Shown here one piece after another: positions 35,845-45,800 of a stretch of 64,000 nucleotides of DNA. The position numbers and the translations under genes were made by a program. The notes under the pieces are model-generated. The model saw nothing but the letters and a program-made list of their open reading frames with translations. It made no database searches and had not been told where the DNA came from. The DNA lies in contig BROE01000005.1 of the NCBI GenBank assembly GCA_036571765.1, forward strand, positions 5,196,155 to 5,260,154. Reading direction: 5' to 3'. The DNA is from Plecoglossus altivelis (lineage: Eukaryota > Chordata > Actinopteri > Osmeriformes > Plecoglossidae). Within the stretch, counting starts at the first letter, position 1. Every line of letters begins with the position of its first letter.

Positions 35845-36414
35845 CTCTACACCATGCCAAGGTGAGCAGCTCTCCACCCAGCTCAAGACTTCCAGTGCTT
35901 GTTTGTGTGTAGTAGACACAAACCTTCTTTTTTTTTGTTGCCGCGCATGTAACCACAGCACTGTACACAATCAAACCCAGTCAAATGTAGGTCAAGCACA
36001 CACTCAAAAGTCCTTTAAAACAGTCAGTCTTATCTTTAAAAGCGAAAGAAAACAATATATCTGACAACACCGTGAGCTTCCGTGCAGGTGTTGCTCACAC
36101 CTTGGAATAGATTCAACCAAACCCTTCTCTACAACGGCTCAGTTTCTTGTCAGTCGTGAGTAAGGAGCCGTGAAACTAAACAGCCCTGCGACTTCTCAAC
36201 AAAACCCGACGCTCAAACCACAGAGACTAGTTTCGAGTATTGACATCGCTCATGGAGCGCTTCAAACCGAGCCCGACTGACAGTTTGACATACTACACAC
36301 CGCTGGGACTGGTTCGATGCATTCCAGCCAGGCAGGCAGTCCCCACTCCCCCCCCCACTCCCCCCCACACCCCCCCACCTCCCAGCGTTCCTCTCACCTC
36401 TTGTTCTTGTGCAT
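27039..36414 (-). CDS. rasgrp4: RAS guanyl-releasing protein 4
   Basis: RasGRP4 is a diacylglycerol-regulated Ras exchange factor of myeloid and mast cells. Exons in transcript order: 36414-36398, 32539-32406, 31348-31243, 30954-30895, 30652-30521, 30411-30270, 30136-29963, 29850-29734, 29479-29207, 29071-28991, 28606-28502, 28369-28263, 28135-27985, 27875-27842, 27711-27580, 27438-27242, 27128-27039. The sum is 2052 nt (683 codons plus stop; human about 673) with all phases matching. Domains in order: N-terminal REM-like region, CDC25 RasGEF, EF-hand, C1, Ser/Thr-rich tail with STQTDPGF. All introns are GT-AG except intron 3, which is AT-AC. The first exon (MHKNKR) is a weak call resting on phase, a good donor and similarity to the short basic start of the family. 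The gene is head to head with ryr1, as in human. Confidence 0.92.
27580..28135 (-). CDS. rasgrp4: rasgrp4 C1 (zinc-finger) domain exons
   Basis: Exons 28135-27985, 27875-27842 and 27711-27580 encode the C1 domain: H-N-L-H...PTFCDSC, then LWGVKRGYHCKDC and GMNCHRHCKDLVAIEC. All eight zinc ligands of the H-x12-C-x2-C-xn-C-x2-C-x4-H-x2-C-x7-C pattern are present. The middle spacer is 12 residues rather than the usual 13-14. Confidence 0.92.
28263..28369 (-). CDS. rasgrp4: rasgrp4 EF-hand exon
   Basis: Encodes KNYDQNMDGYISLEDFEKI. The loop D-Q-N-M-D-G-Y-I-S-L-E-D is a recognisable 12-residue EF loop with Asp, Asn, Asp at positions 1, 3, 5, Gly at 6 and Asp rather than Glu at 12, so Ca2+ affinity may be modest. 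Confidence 0.9.
28991..30411 (-). CDS. rasgrp4: rasgrp4 RasGEF (CDC25) domain exons
   Basis: Five exons encode KKRKVSLLFDHMEADEMAKH, LSYLEFKNFCSV, YVVRGSVRDNPALERSV, VSQWVQLMILSR, KFIHVAQ, NFNTLMAVTGGLCHSSISRL, VPILGVHLKDLISLNEALPD and DLYYTEDEIYELSY. These are the order and spacing of a RasGRP catalytic domain, which opens the Ras nucleotide site through a helical hairpin. Confidence 0.93.
30521..32539 (-). CDS. rasgrp4: rasgrp4 N-terminal REM-region exons
   Basis: Exons 32539-32406, 31348-31243, 30954-30895 and 30652-30521 encode RMTCPSPQEITRAL, SLDELIQLCLHCFDS, VNMTLMMHIWVVPSQTFALK, LRRPQICHLIRQWISQFPAVF and EHIMGDLWTLV. This matches the Ras exchanger motif region of RasGRP proteins in order. 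Confidence 0.9.
30955..31242 (-). other. rasgrp4: AT-AC (U12-type) intron of rasgrp4
   Basis: This 288-nt intron starts ATATCCTCT (31242 downward) and ends TTGTTAC (to 30955), with no usable GT in the exon end. CTCCTTGAC at 30972-30964 matches the U12 branch-site consensus, with the branch A at 30965, ten bases from the 3' end. Removing it gives ...LLALYKDCPVEKGLRRPQ, which aligns with the family; reading on hits a stop three codons later. Confidence 0.85.
31831..32405. repeat. 575-bp CACACA/GAAACA satellite
   Basis: A long compound array of CACACACAGAAACACAAA-type units fills rasgrp4 intron 2. On the minus strand it begins exactly at the donor of exon 32539-32406 (TTTG followed by GTGTGTGTG). 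Confidence 0.92.
32589..32775. repeat. GA microsatellite upstream of rasgrp4 exon 2
   Basis: A (GA)n run interrupted by a short GTGTGTGT block. It lies on the transcript-upstream side of exon 32539-32406. Confidence 0.85.
33500..33870. repeat. ~15-bp CCTCCAGCCTCCA minisatellite
   Basis: Over twenty imperfect units of CCCTCCAGCCTCCAA or CCCTTCCAGCCTCCA type in the large intron 1 of rasgrp4. It is strongly strand-asymmetric, with C/T-rich units on the plus strand. Confidence 0.85.
35805..35838. repeat. 34-base G homopolymer
   Basis: An uninterrupted run of 34 G on the plus strand within rasgrp4 intron 1, preceded by GGGGGGCC. Such a run is a quadruplex former and a frequent assembly-length error. 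Confidence 0.9.
36398..36414 (-). CDS. rasgrp4: Putative rasgrp4 first coding exon
   Basis: ATGCACAAGAACAAGAG followed by donor GTGAGAGG, ending in phase 2. Phase 2 is what the exon at 32539 needs, and the joined total is divisible by three. It encodes MHKNKR, a short basic start like the human one. The 3.9-kb intron and tiny size make this tentative. Confidence 0.45.
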
Positions 36415-38621
36415 AGTAAAGGTGGTCTCCTCAGCTCTCCTCCTCCTCTGGTGGTCCTCAGGAGCATGTGTGTGTAACCTGGCACGCTACAGCTGCATGC
36501 ATGACCCCCCCCACCCCCACTCCCTCCTTCTCTGTGTGTGTGTGTGTGTGTGTGTGTCCTCTATGGCCCAGCCTGCGTCTCCCAGGCAAGCAGGCTCAGG
36601 GACTGAGACCTGTCGCGGATGAGTTCTGCTCCCCTATCGGTCGCCTCTTCAGACTCGACGCCACCTCCTGTCCGTCCGTCCGTCCGTCCGTTCGTGTATA
36701 CCACTCGCGCTCTCTCTCTCTTACGCTGAATGAGTTTGACGACCACAAAATACACCCCAACAAGCTTCGACTTGATAACTAAACTAGTCTGAAGTGGAAG
36801 CGATGTGACAGTAGATATCCTGTCGTCAGACTGTCATAATAGCAATTACCTGTCCTCTGCTCTACAACCTCATTCTATGACCCTGCTCTGTAACCCTGCC
36901 CTCCACCCTGTACTAAAACCCTGCTCTATAACCCCGTCCTACTGTATAAAAAGGCAGTATCTCTAATGTAGGAACTGACACTGAGAGATAGGGGAACTAT
37001 CATCAGTGTGTTTGCGTGTATGTACTGGTGTGAGAAAGGGGGAGGGGACAGCGGTAGAATGAGAGAGCACAAATGAGCGAGTTGTGAGCTAAACATTGGC
37101 AGAGGGGACAGGAGGAGAAGCGAAACAGAGATAATGATGAACATCTATCAGTGGTCTGTGCTAGTGGTATAAACACAACAAGTACCTTCTCTAAAGGTGG
37201 AGGCGATTTCCGCACGTATAATAATTGAACGTTCCTATTAAATTCTTGGCGTTTCTTCCGAGAATCTTGTGCAACAGCTGCCTGTCTTGCCTCATCTAAA
37301 CCCTTACCGTCATCTCTTCCTTTTTGTCAATCATCCAGGCCTTTCACTCAGGGGTCTCATACCCCGCGTTTCTCTTTTCTCTCTGCCTCTCCTTCTCTTG
37401 GGGTGCTGAGTGGACGCAGTGTTTTAGAGCGACCGTCTCCGTGTGCAGCTGGACCCGGAGGCTCAAAGCCATCCTTGTTCAGGCTCCCCCGGAGGAAGAG
37501 GCGACCTCAAGAGGGGACACTAAAGTCACTGACGGCGGAGGTTGCCGCTGAAGAGCCCTGTGGGTGTGATTGAGGAAGAATGTGAGCGATATCGATCAAA
37601 CGTATGCCGTTAAGTGAAGTAAAAAAAACCCAGAGTGATCACGACCCTGTTTTGCTTAGTTTACAGTGATGTGAGATCCCTGGTCAATTAGCGAGAGTGC
37701 GTTAAAAGGGCTGAAAAGCGTGGTGGGTTGACGCGTTCTAAACCCCAAAGTTCTGTTCACTAAACACTGCGATTCGTTGCTTGGTGCACATTTACACTGA
37801 CGTGACACTGAAGTGTCACTTTAAAAAAAAGTTACAATGAAATGTTTACAAAGTGACGCTGACTGAGGTGACAACGGTTGTGTTAGCTAAATAAACTTGA
37901 ACACTGCCATCTAAGGGACAGACAGCGCCATTGCACAGACCGTCATTCGAGAATAAAACTGTATTACGAAACTCTAACTCCCAGCATTCAGTTTACCCGT
38001 GAGGAACTCCCGAGGTAAGTGCCTTTTTGGGCAGTAAACCAACGTCTGCCGCAAAGTGCATCGGTAACTACTACATTTCAGCATGTCGTTGCTATGGGTG
38101 ATGCGCGAAGAGGGTTGCACGACGGAGGATGACAGATGGACTCTCTGGAGGTGAGTTTGCGTTGTCGCTCTATATTCAGAGTTCCGAGAACGCATGGTTT
38201 GCTGAATTTCGCAGTGCATTCATTGGTTGCTTTAGGGGTGTGTCGGTCTTGCAATTATCTTGATGTGTCCGGAAGCTGTCAAAGGAGTGTTTTTAGGTGA
38301 ACACGGTTCTTGTTGGTGATAGTGTGAGAGAGGAATAGGTAAACGAGGCGCACACGAGAGTCAGACGAGGATAGACGGAATTATTGATATACAGCGCATT
38401 AGACAAAATTGGACTCCCTATTTGACCAAGTACAGCCAGACTATCTTCTCACATAGAAATGATGGACAAGGAATTCTGCTGGAATTGCACACACACTGAA
38501 ACCTAGCACCGACTGTAGAGAAGTGCAGATGAGATTCAGATTGGTTATAAAACGATTCTGCACTTTTGCTTGCCCCGCATCAGTCTAGGGATGCGGGAGA
38601 AGAAGAGCTCAGGCACGACAC

Positions 38622-38672
<51 letters not shown>

Positions 38673-39811
38673 CACACACACACTCTTATACAAACATTCA
38701 GATATACACACATTCGGAGTACGTTCGCAGAGGCACGACACTTGCAGACTCACACAGACACACACTCACACAGACGCACACTCACACAGACGCACACTCA
38801 CAGACACACATTCACACAGACACACACTCGCAGACGCGCACTCACACAAACACACACTCACAGACACACATTCACACAGACACACACTCGCAGACACGCA
38901 CTCATACAGACACACACTCGCAGACACGCACTCACACAGACACACCACAAATACACTTATACCACAAATACACTTATACCGAGCGTGTTTAGAAAGACTA
39001 GTATAGAGTCTTCGATTTTTCAATGTAGCAACCTCTTTGGTCGATACATAAAGCAAAAATACCCTCAGTTAGTACAAGGGGCTCAATTGACCACAATACA
39101 GTTGTGCTCAGTTATGGTGTCTACTGTATGAAATGAATATCGCTGTATACTTTGTTGTTCCGTGAACCTGAGGCAGTACAAAACCCTCACAGTTTTGATG
39201 TAGTTCAACGACTGGAAGGAGGCTAGCCGAGCGTGCGTGCTAGGGGGACGACTGCATGTGTCGTTCGTTCCGAGCGAGGCAGAGAAGACAGGAGTCTCAG
39301 TGACTCCTCGCACACCTTCCTTTTATAGCCGACGAGACTCTGAGGGGAAGGACCTGGGAGCGAGAGGGAGTGGCTCACTTCTACTAACATGGCTGCATGG
39401 TAGGGGCCGTGTGGACGCGTAACAAGGTGCCTGCCCCTCCTCTCCTCTCTCCCCCTCCCTCCCTCCCTCTCCCCTCCCTCCCTCCCTCCCTCCCCCCTCC
39501 GGTGGGATGCGATGGGGTAGAGCGACTGGGCTGGTCGTCACTCTCTCTCACACCACTGTGGGAGCTACAGGACTCATGCTGTCCTCCTGCACACCCACAC
39601 GCAGACACTGAGGAGTCAGAGAGAGCGAGAGAGAGAGCGAGAGAGAGAGAGAGCGAGAGAGCGAGAGAGGTGTAGCTAGGAGTGAGGTAACAAGGAGGGA
39701 AAGGTTGCGAGGGGAGAGAGGGATAAAAGACACACAAAAAATAGAAAGAGAGAGAAAACCGGAGGATTTTCTTGTTTCTTCCGAGGAGCTGCAAATAGCC
39801 ACCGGAGCAGG
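36415..39811. promoter_or_regulatory. Bidirectional spacer between rasgrp4 and ryr1
   Basis: A 3.4-kb head-to-head spacer expected to hold both promoters. It contains a CA array with GACACACACTCGCAG units (about 38623-38945), pyrimidine-rich DNA (39435-39500) and a (GAGAGC)n patch (39617-39670) close to the ryr1 start. No TATA or muscle enhancer could be assigned with confidence. Confidence 0.45.
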
Positions 39812-39859
39812 ATGGCAGAAGGAGGAGACGGAGAGGAGGAGATTCAGTTTCTCCGGACG
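39812..39859 (+). CDS. ryr1: ryr1 first coding exon
   Basis: Encodes MAEGGDGEEEIQFLRT and ends in phase 0 at GTGAGT. The acidic start and EIQFLRT correspond to the EVQFLRT start of mammalian RyR1. Intron 1 is 10.8 kb and carries most of the repeats of the gene region. Confidence 0.95.
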
Positions 39860-42767
39860 GTGAGTGCTGCCTTTCTTACTTTCTCTGTTGGAATCGACCT
39901 GCGCTCAGTCCTGATTCTGGACTGGGGGTGAGGAGTGGAGTGTGTGTCTGTGTGTGTGTGTCTCTGTGTGTGTGTGTGTGTGTGTGTGTGCGTGCGTGTG
40001 TGCGTTTGGGAGGTCAATTACAGGGTTAATCATCCAGGGATGTGAACATTGTTGTTCAGTGTTGTGGAGCTGGATTAGCATTTCAGTTACCCGTCTCTGT
40101 CAGAGTGCCAGTTGTTATTTGGTTCGCGGACGTTTAATTGACCCAAATATCAGCAAGTTTTCCTTCCACGTATTGGATGGCTTTAACGGCTCCTCGTGTT
40201 TGTTAATGTTGCTGTTATGGCATTGGATATCGAAGACACATTTAAATCAAGTCATATTAAAATCTCTAGATGCAGTTTTTGTTCAAGCCATGGCCCCCGT
40301 CTGTATTTAGTTAACTATTTTTATGGGGCACGAATGTGCTGTGACCTGCTTTTTATTCTTGGTCCACGGCAACTATGGCAATCATGACATCTGGAATTTA
40401 CCTCGAACTTCAGACATCCTAATTAGTTCCCAACGGTGATGTAGATGGGAGGTTTTTCTTCAGAGTCTTTCTACAATGACTTCTAGAATGTTCTTCCTAA
40501 TGGAGGATTTGACAGTATGGGGGTTTGAGCATGTGTGTGCGTGTGTGTGTGTGTGTGTGGACAGACAGGGGCCGGTGCATCTGTTTGCATCGTTATCTAT
40601 TTATATCGCTGGAAAGGGGAGACTGGCAGCCAGTAGGGGGACAGCTGGACACAGCCTGATGGCTGCCATGCAGGGACACAGACAGAAAGTCAAGCAGACA
40701 GACAGGATGACAGACAGACAGACAGACATGCACACAGACAGACAGGGAGGCAAACGGACAGACAGACAGACACATAGATAGAAAGACAGACAGAGTGACA
40801 GACTGACAGACTGACAGGCAGGCAGGCAGGCTGGCAGGCAGGTAGGCAGGCAGACAGACAGGGAGGCAGACAGACAGACAGACCGCTAGACTCACAAACA
40901 GACAGACAGGGTCACAGGGAGACACAGACAGACAGGGTCACAGACAGACAGACAGAGAGGGAGACAGGCAAAGAGCGAGACAGGGAGACAGGCACTGAGA
41001 TCCAAACAAGACACACAGTATGAGGCCTGTATGCAGGCAGCAGATTAACATCAGTATCTCCCTAAGGCCCAGTGACAAGACAGTCGTAACCAGTGATCCT
41101 GAGAGACCAGGAGAGCCAGAGACACCTGTTGATACAGACATGTCCATCACTGTCATCACTATCAATGTGGCTGGCTTTGTCTGGGTACAGCAGCTCCTCC
41201 ACCTGTGACAGGTCTAGCAATACAAGCACACGAGGATTACCAAGCGAGGCTGAATTCCTGTCAGGTCAATGGGGGTCAGTTCAGACATTAACGCTGCTGG
41301 CGTTCCTGGATAATAGAACCATAAACAATCCTGGTTTTTTTCTGTCTGACTGGCCAGTGTCAATTGTGAGGTCACATCTTGTGCATAGTTCCGCCAGGGG
41401 TGCAGCCTAAGAACTCGGAAAGGCAAGGCATTCTGCTGGAGATTTGGGGGGATTACAACCCCCCCCCCCTCCCCAAAACTCCATTCCCATAGCCTGTGAA
41501 GGATAGGTTGATGGTGATGGTGGGATAATTATCTGCACTCCTGGGGTGTCCCTGTGCAAGGCATCGCATTGTCTGGTCTGATTGCAGGCAGAGTGACAGT
41601 ACGATCTCAGTAAGGGCTCCACAGTCGTCTGGCTGGTAGAGGGGGGACAGAGTCTGCTCACTGGCTGGCAGACTCTGATCGTCTCCTTCAGACAGACAGG
41701 CCTATCATCGCTAATGAGGGGATTGGGAAAACGCTGGTGTCAATCCTCCTCTGTCTTCCTCTCGTTGTGAGAATGATCTGGAAACAGCGGGGGCCGGGGT
41801 AGGAGGAGGGGAGGGTGGAGGGAGGAGGAGAGAGAGAGCGAGAGGGGAGGAGGTAGGAGGGAGCAGGAGAGAGAAAGGGAGGAAGGAGGAGGAAGAGAGA
41901 GGAGGGAGGAGTAGAGAGGAGAGAGAGGGAGGAGGAAGGAGGAGGAGAGAATAGAGGAAGGGAGAGGGAGGAGGAGGAGGAAGGAGGAGAGAGAGAGGAG
42001 GGTGCCATTCTGCTTCTAGCACTCAGTGTTCTACAGAACTGTGGCAGACAATTCTGCCTTTTTAATACTGTTAGATCAATTCAGTTCAACCCCAGACGTA
42101 TCCAAGGCGATTGCTATGCGCACTGTACATCCTCACCACCGAATTCCACCCTTCTCCTTTTTACCGAGGCTCTCAAACTGTAGACGGCTTGCTCAGCAGT
42201 GCCAGCGAAGAGAAATGATACATTGTGGAACAGCCCGTCAGTTGAATAACTCATACAGTAAAATGGCTTATCTGAGAATGCTGTGGATTGTCTATGTAGG
42301 TTCTGTTTAGGCTTGGTCCTAGTCAGGACTGTCTGTATTCAGACGGGCCAGGTGTACAAGGTAGTAGCATTACTGTCTGTTACCCTGCATCTAAAACATG
42401 TAGCGAGTTTGACAGTCAGTCCACAGTCTGTCCTGTGTGAGACGCTGAGCTTAGCTGGCAGGAGGGTTTCCTAGTTTGCTGTTGTTAGAGTCTGGATTAC
42501 CCTGCACAGCGGCCAGTGGGGACAAACATGAATAGTATTTTGAAGGCTAGCAGTTATTCTCTTTGCCTGTTTAAGGAAGAAAAGCTGTGTCATTGTTTTT
42601 GCGACGGCTTGGAGAGTTTTGGTGTGAAACAGGAGCGTGAGGTAGAAGGGCTGTTCAGGTTCCAATCTATAGCAGCAGTTTCTTTTTATAGTTTGCCACT
42701 ATAAGCTCAAACACTCAAGGGGGAGAGAGACGAGGAACCAGCGTCCTACTTGCTGGCATCCATTGGG

Positions 42768-42844
<77 letters not shown>

Positions 42845-45800
42845 GTGAGAGAGTGTGTGTATGGGGGGAATACAGTATTTCTAAGGGATTGTTCTGATTG
42901 GCGTCAACTAAATCCTATTGTTTGGCTTGAAGGTCTCTTTCAACATCGAAGGCTGTGATCACGTGTCTGACATTCACATAGTATTATTAGAACACGTTTC
43001 TGCAACACCCAGGTCATTTCCTTGTAAAACTCTGATAAATTACTCACACCACTTTTCCTGTCACACACCCTTTTCGCCTAGCCGACTGGCCAAAATTATT
43101 TATAAAATCGCTTTTCTGGATGCATAAATTTCTCAACTCCAGAGAGACGGCCATGTTTACTCGCAGCCAAAAGAGCGTGCCGAGAAATCTGTGACATTCG
43201 TTATTTTTGCGTGACACACCTGCAGTGATCACAGAATACCCAGTGGTGTGTGGCTGTCCATATTAAACGAAGACGATTCGTCGAAGACGTTCCTAATGAG
43301 AAGAAAGAAGAGTAGAGGAGGAGAGACGAGGAGAGGATGGAAGAGGAGGGGAGAAGAGGGCAGGGGATTGGGACAAGAGAGGAGAGGAGGAGGAGGAGGA
43401 GGAGGAGGATGGGAGAGGAGAGGTGTTGGGTGAGTGTGAGCAGGGCCAGGCTTATGAAGTGCAGAGCCCTAGAGATGAACACATCCTCGCTGAACGTCGA
43501 CGAGGCACCTGTTAGCTTGGCCTTATTTGAACGGCCACGGTGACATGGCCACAGCTTACACAATAAACAGGTGGCTCTGTAGCCAGGCCCCTCCACTGAT
43601 CCCTACAAAGTCCTTCCCTTCCACTAAAGTCATGTCACTCAGTAACGGAGATCCGAGCTTCGATGCAGACAATTTGTCTGCTGCAAAACCATTACCCTGT
43701 GTCAACAAGGCCGTGAGCTCTGTGGTATGTGGCTCTGAATGGGAGTCTTGTACACGAGTCTTGTACATGACTCCTGGACATGAGTCTTGTACATGACTCC
43801 TGGACATGAGTCCAGGACATGAGTCCAGGACATGAGTCCAGGACATGAGTCCTGGACATGAGTCCTGGACATGAGTCCTGGACATGAGTCTTGTACATGA
43901 CTCCTGGACATGAGTCTTGTACATAACACCTGGACATGAGTCCTGGACATGAGTCCTGGACATGAGTCCTGGACATGAGTCCTGGACATGAGTCCTGGAC
44001 ATGAGTCCTGGACATGAGTCTTGTACATGAGTCCTGGACATGAGTCTTGTAGATGACTCCTGGACATGAATCTTGTATATGACTCCTAGACATGAGTCTC
44101 GTACATGAGCTCTGTGGTATGTGGGTCTGAACAGGGCTTGCCTAAGATGGTTGCTTTTGCTTCTGTACGTTGCAAGTTTGGTTTGCAATCCATTCAAAGG
44201 TTTACAGTTCGCTACGCCGCTTGACAGCGCAGCAATGGACTCTGGTTGGAAACCTCCGTGTCAGTCGCCTTCTCGGAGTGACAAATAAGGTCCATTCCAA
44301 GTTTGTTGGTTCCACGTTTGTGATGGATGAAGGCGAATCATCGTTTTGACCCCACCGGAATCATTTATTGATGAAGGTGTTTCCTCAGATGTGTGCCTGC
44401 AGCGGTTCCTGTCAGTATCTGACTCTCACCTGTGGTGATTTAGGAGAGGTTCCTGATAATGGCGGTGTTTAAGAGAAGCGTATTATCACGTTCGACGGTA
44501 CAGAGCCATCCTCTTCAGGAAGCCGAGCTGCTACAGTGCCTCATTTAAATTCACAACCTCAGCCGAATTCAAGATTCAATGTAGTCTAATTACTTTTACC
44601 ATTGTAGCCTGGCTGTTTTGCATTAGCTGCGGGCAAATGTGATGGTATAAAATCCTTCCTCTTTCCTTTTTAAAGCATTTCTGGCGTGTTCTTCCATTCT
44701 CAAGCAGTACGCCACTGCAAACCATCCATTTCTATGGGCCTTTACGCAGCTCCAATGTGTCATGTTTCAACTGTTGCTCATCAGCTGGTCTTTTATTCGG
44801 ATGGAAATCAGGGAATTCTGGGAAACTCACATGTTGTCCTCTGTTTGGTTGAGAGGGGTTTGGCTTGTGTGGTTCAGTGAGGGTCTGCCTGCGGTCAGTA
44901 ACACAGGTCCACAGCAACACAGAACGCAGTAACTCATGGTCCTACTAGGAAGGCTCTCTGAAGGCCTTCTCCAAGAGATCCTAGAACTATCTGCTGGTCA
45001 GCAGAAGAGGGGAATGTGAGAGTGACAGGTGCAACCACCAGGAATAGATGCCGGGGGCCGCGGGGGTGGGGGGGTGGCGGGGGTGGGGGGGTTGTCCTGC
45101 AAGAGAGGAGGAGTGGAGGGTGGGGGGGGTGGAAGGAGATTGGGGGGGGACAGAGGAGAAATAAGATGCTAAAATAGGGTTTTGCTTAATGGGGTAGACT
45201 GATAAATAGAGAGATAGAGAGGGCGAGAAGGAGAGACAGACAGACAGACAGACAGACAGATGAGGTAGAGGAACCATTTAAACTTTTTAAAGCCTTGCCA
45301 ATTGCTTGAACTGTCAGTATGGGACGTACTATCATTAGTATTATAGAGTATTATATATTATGTGCAGTGTCAGTAGTAGTAGGACCTGCAGTACTTGGCA
45401 TGGCTGCTCCCCTTGGCTGGGCTGCTGGGCTTGAGGTATTAACTGACACCAAGCTACAAAGTTCCCCATCGCATAACTGTTTGTGCTGCACTGATGTAAG
45501 AGGAGTAAAGCGGCTCTTTAAAGATGGTATTTCTGAAGCAGAGGGGTTAGAGAGGGTGGGGTGGAGGGGGGGGGGCAACCCTCATCCTCCTCCTCTGCTG
45601 CTGTCAGGTAACAGTCAGACCTCCCACCTACCTGTCAGGTGACATTTTAGAGGCCCGGTCATTATCCAGAATGAAACAGAGAGAGATGGGGAGAGAAGGG
45701 GGGAGTGTGTGTATATGGGAGAGAGTTAGAAAGGAAGAAAAGAGAGAGAGCGTGTTAGGGAGGAGGAAAAGAGAGAGGGGAGGGAGAGAGAGAGTGTTAG

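Noticed and set aside
37324..37551. 75-residue plus-strand frame between rasgrp4 and ryr1
   Set aside because: No homology, no splice support, and length expected by chance.
37950..37960. AATAAA in the rasgrp4-ryr1 spacer as the end of an unknown transcript
   Set aside because: No upstream exon could be tied to it, and a lone hexamer in AT-rich DNA is common.
43556..44197. 213-residue minus-strand frame rich in MSRTHVQDSCPG
   Set aside because: It is generated by the 13-bp repeat, and similar proteins appear in the other phases.
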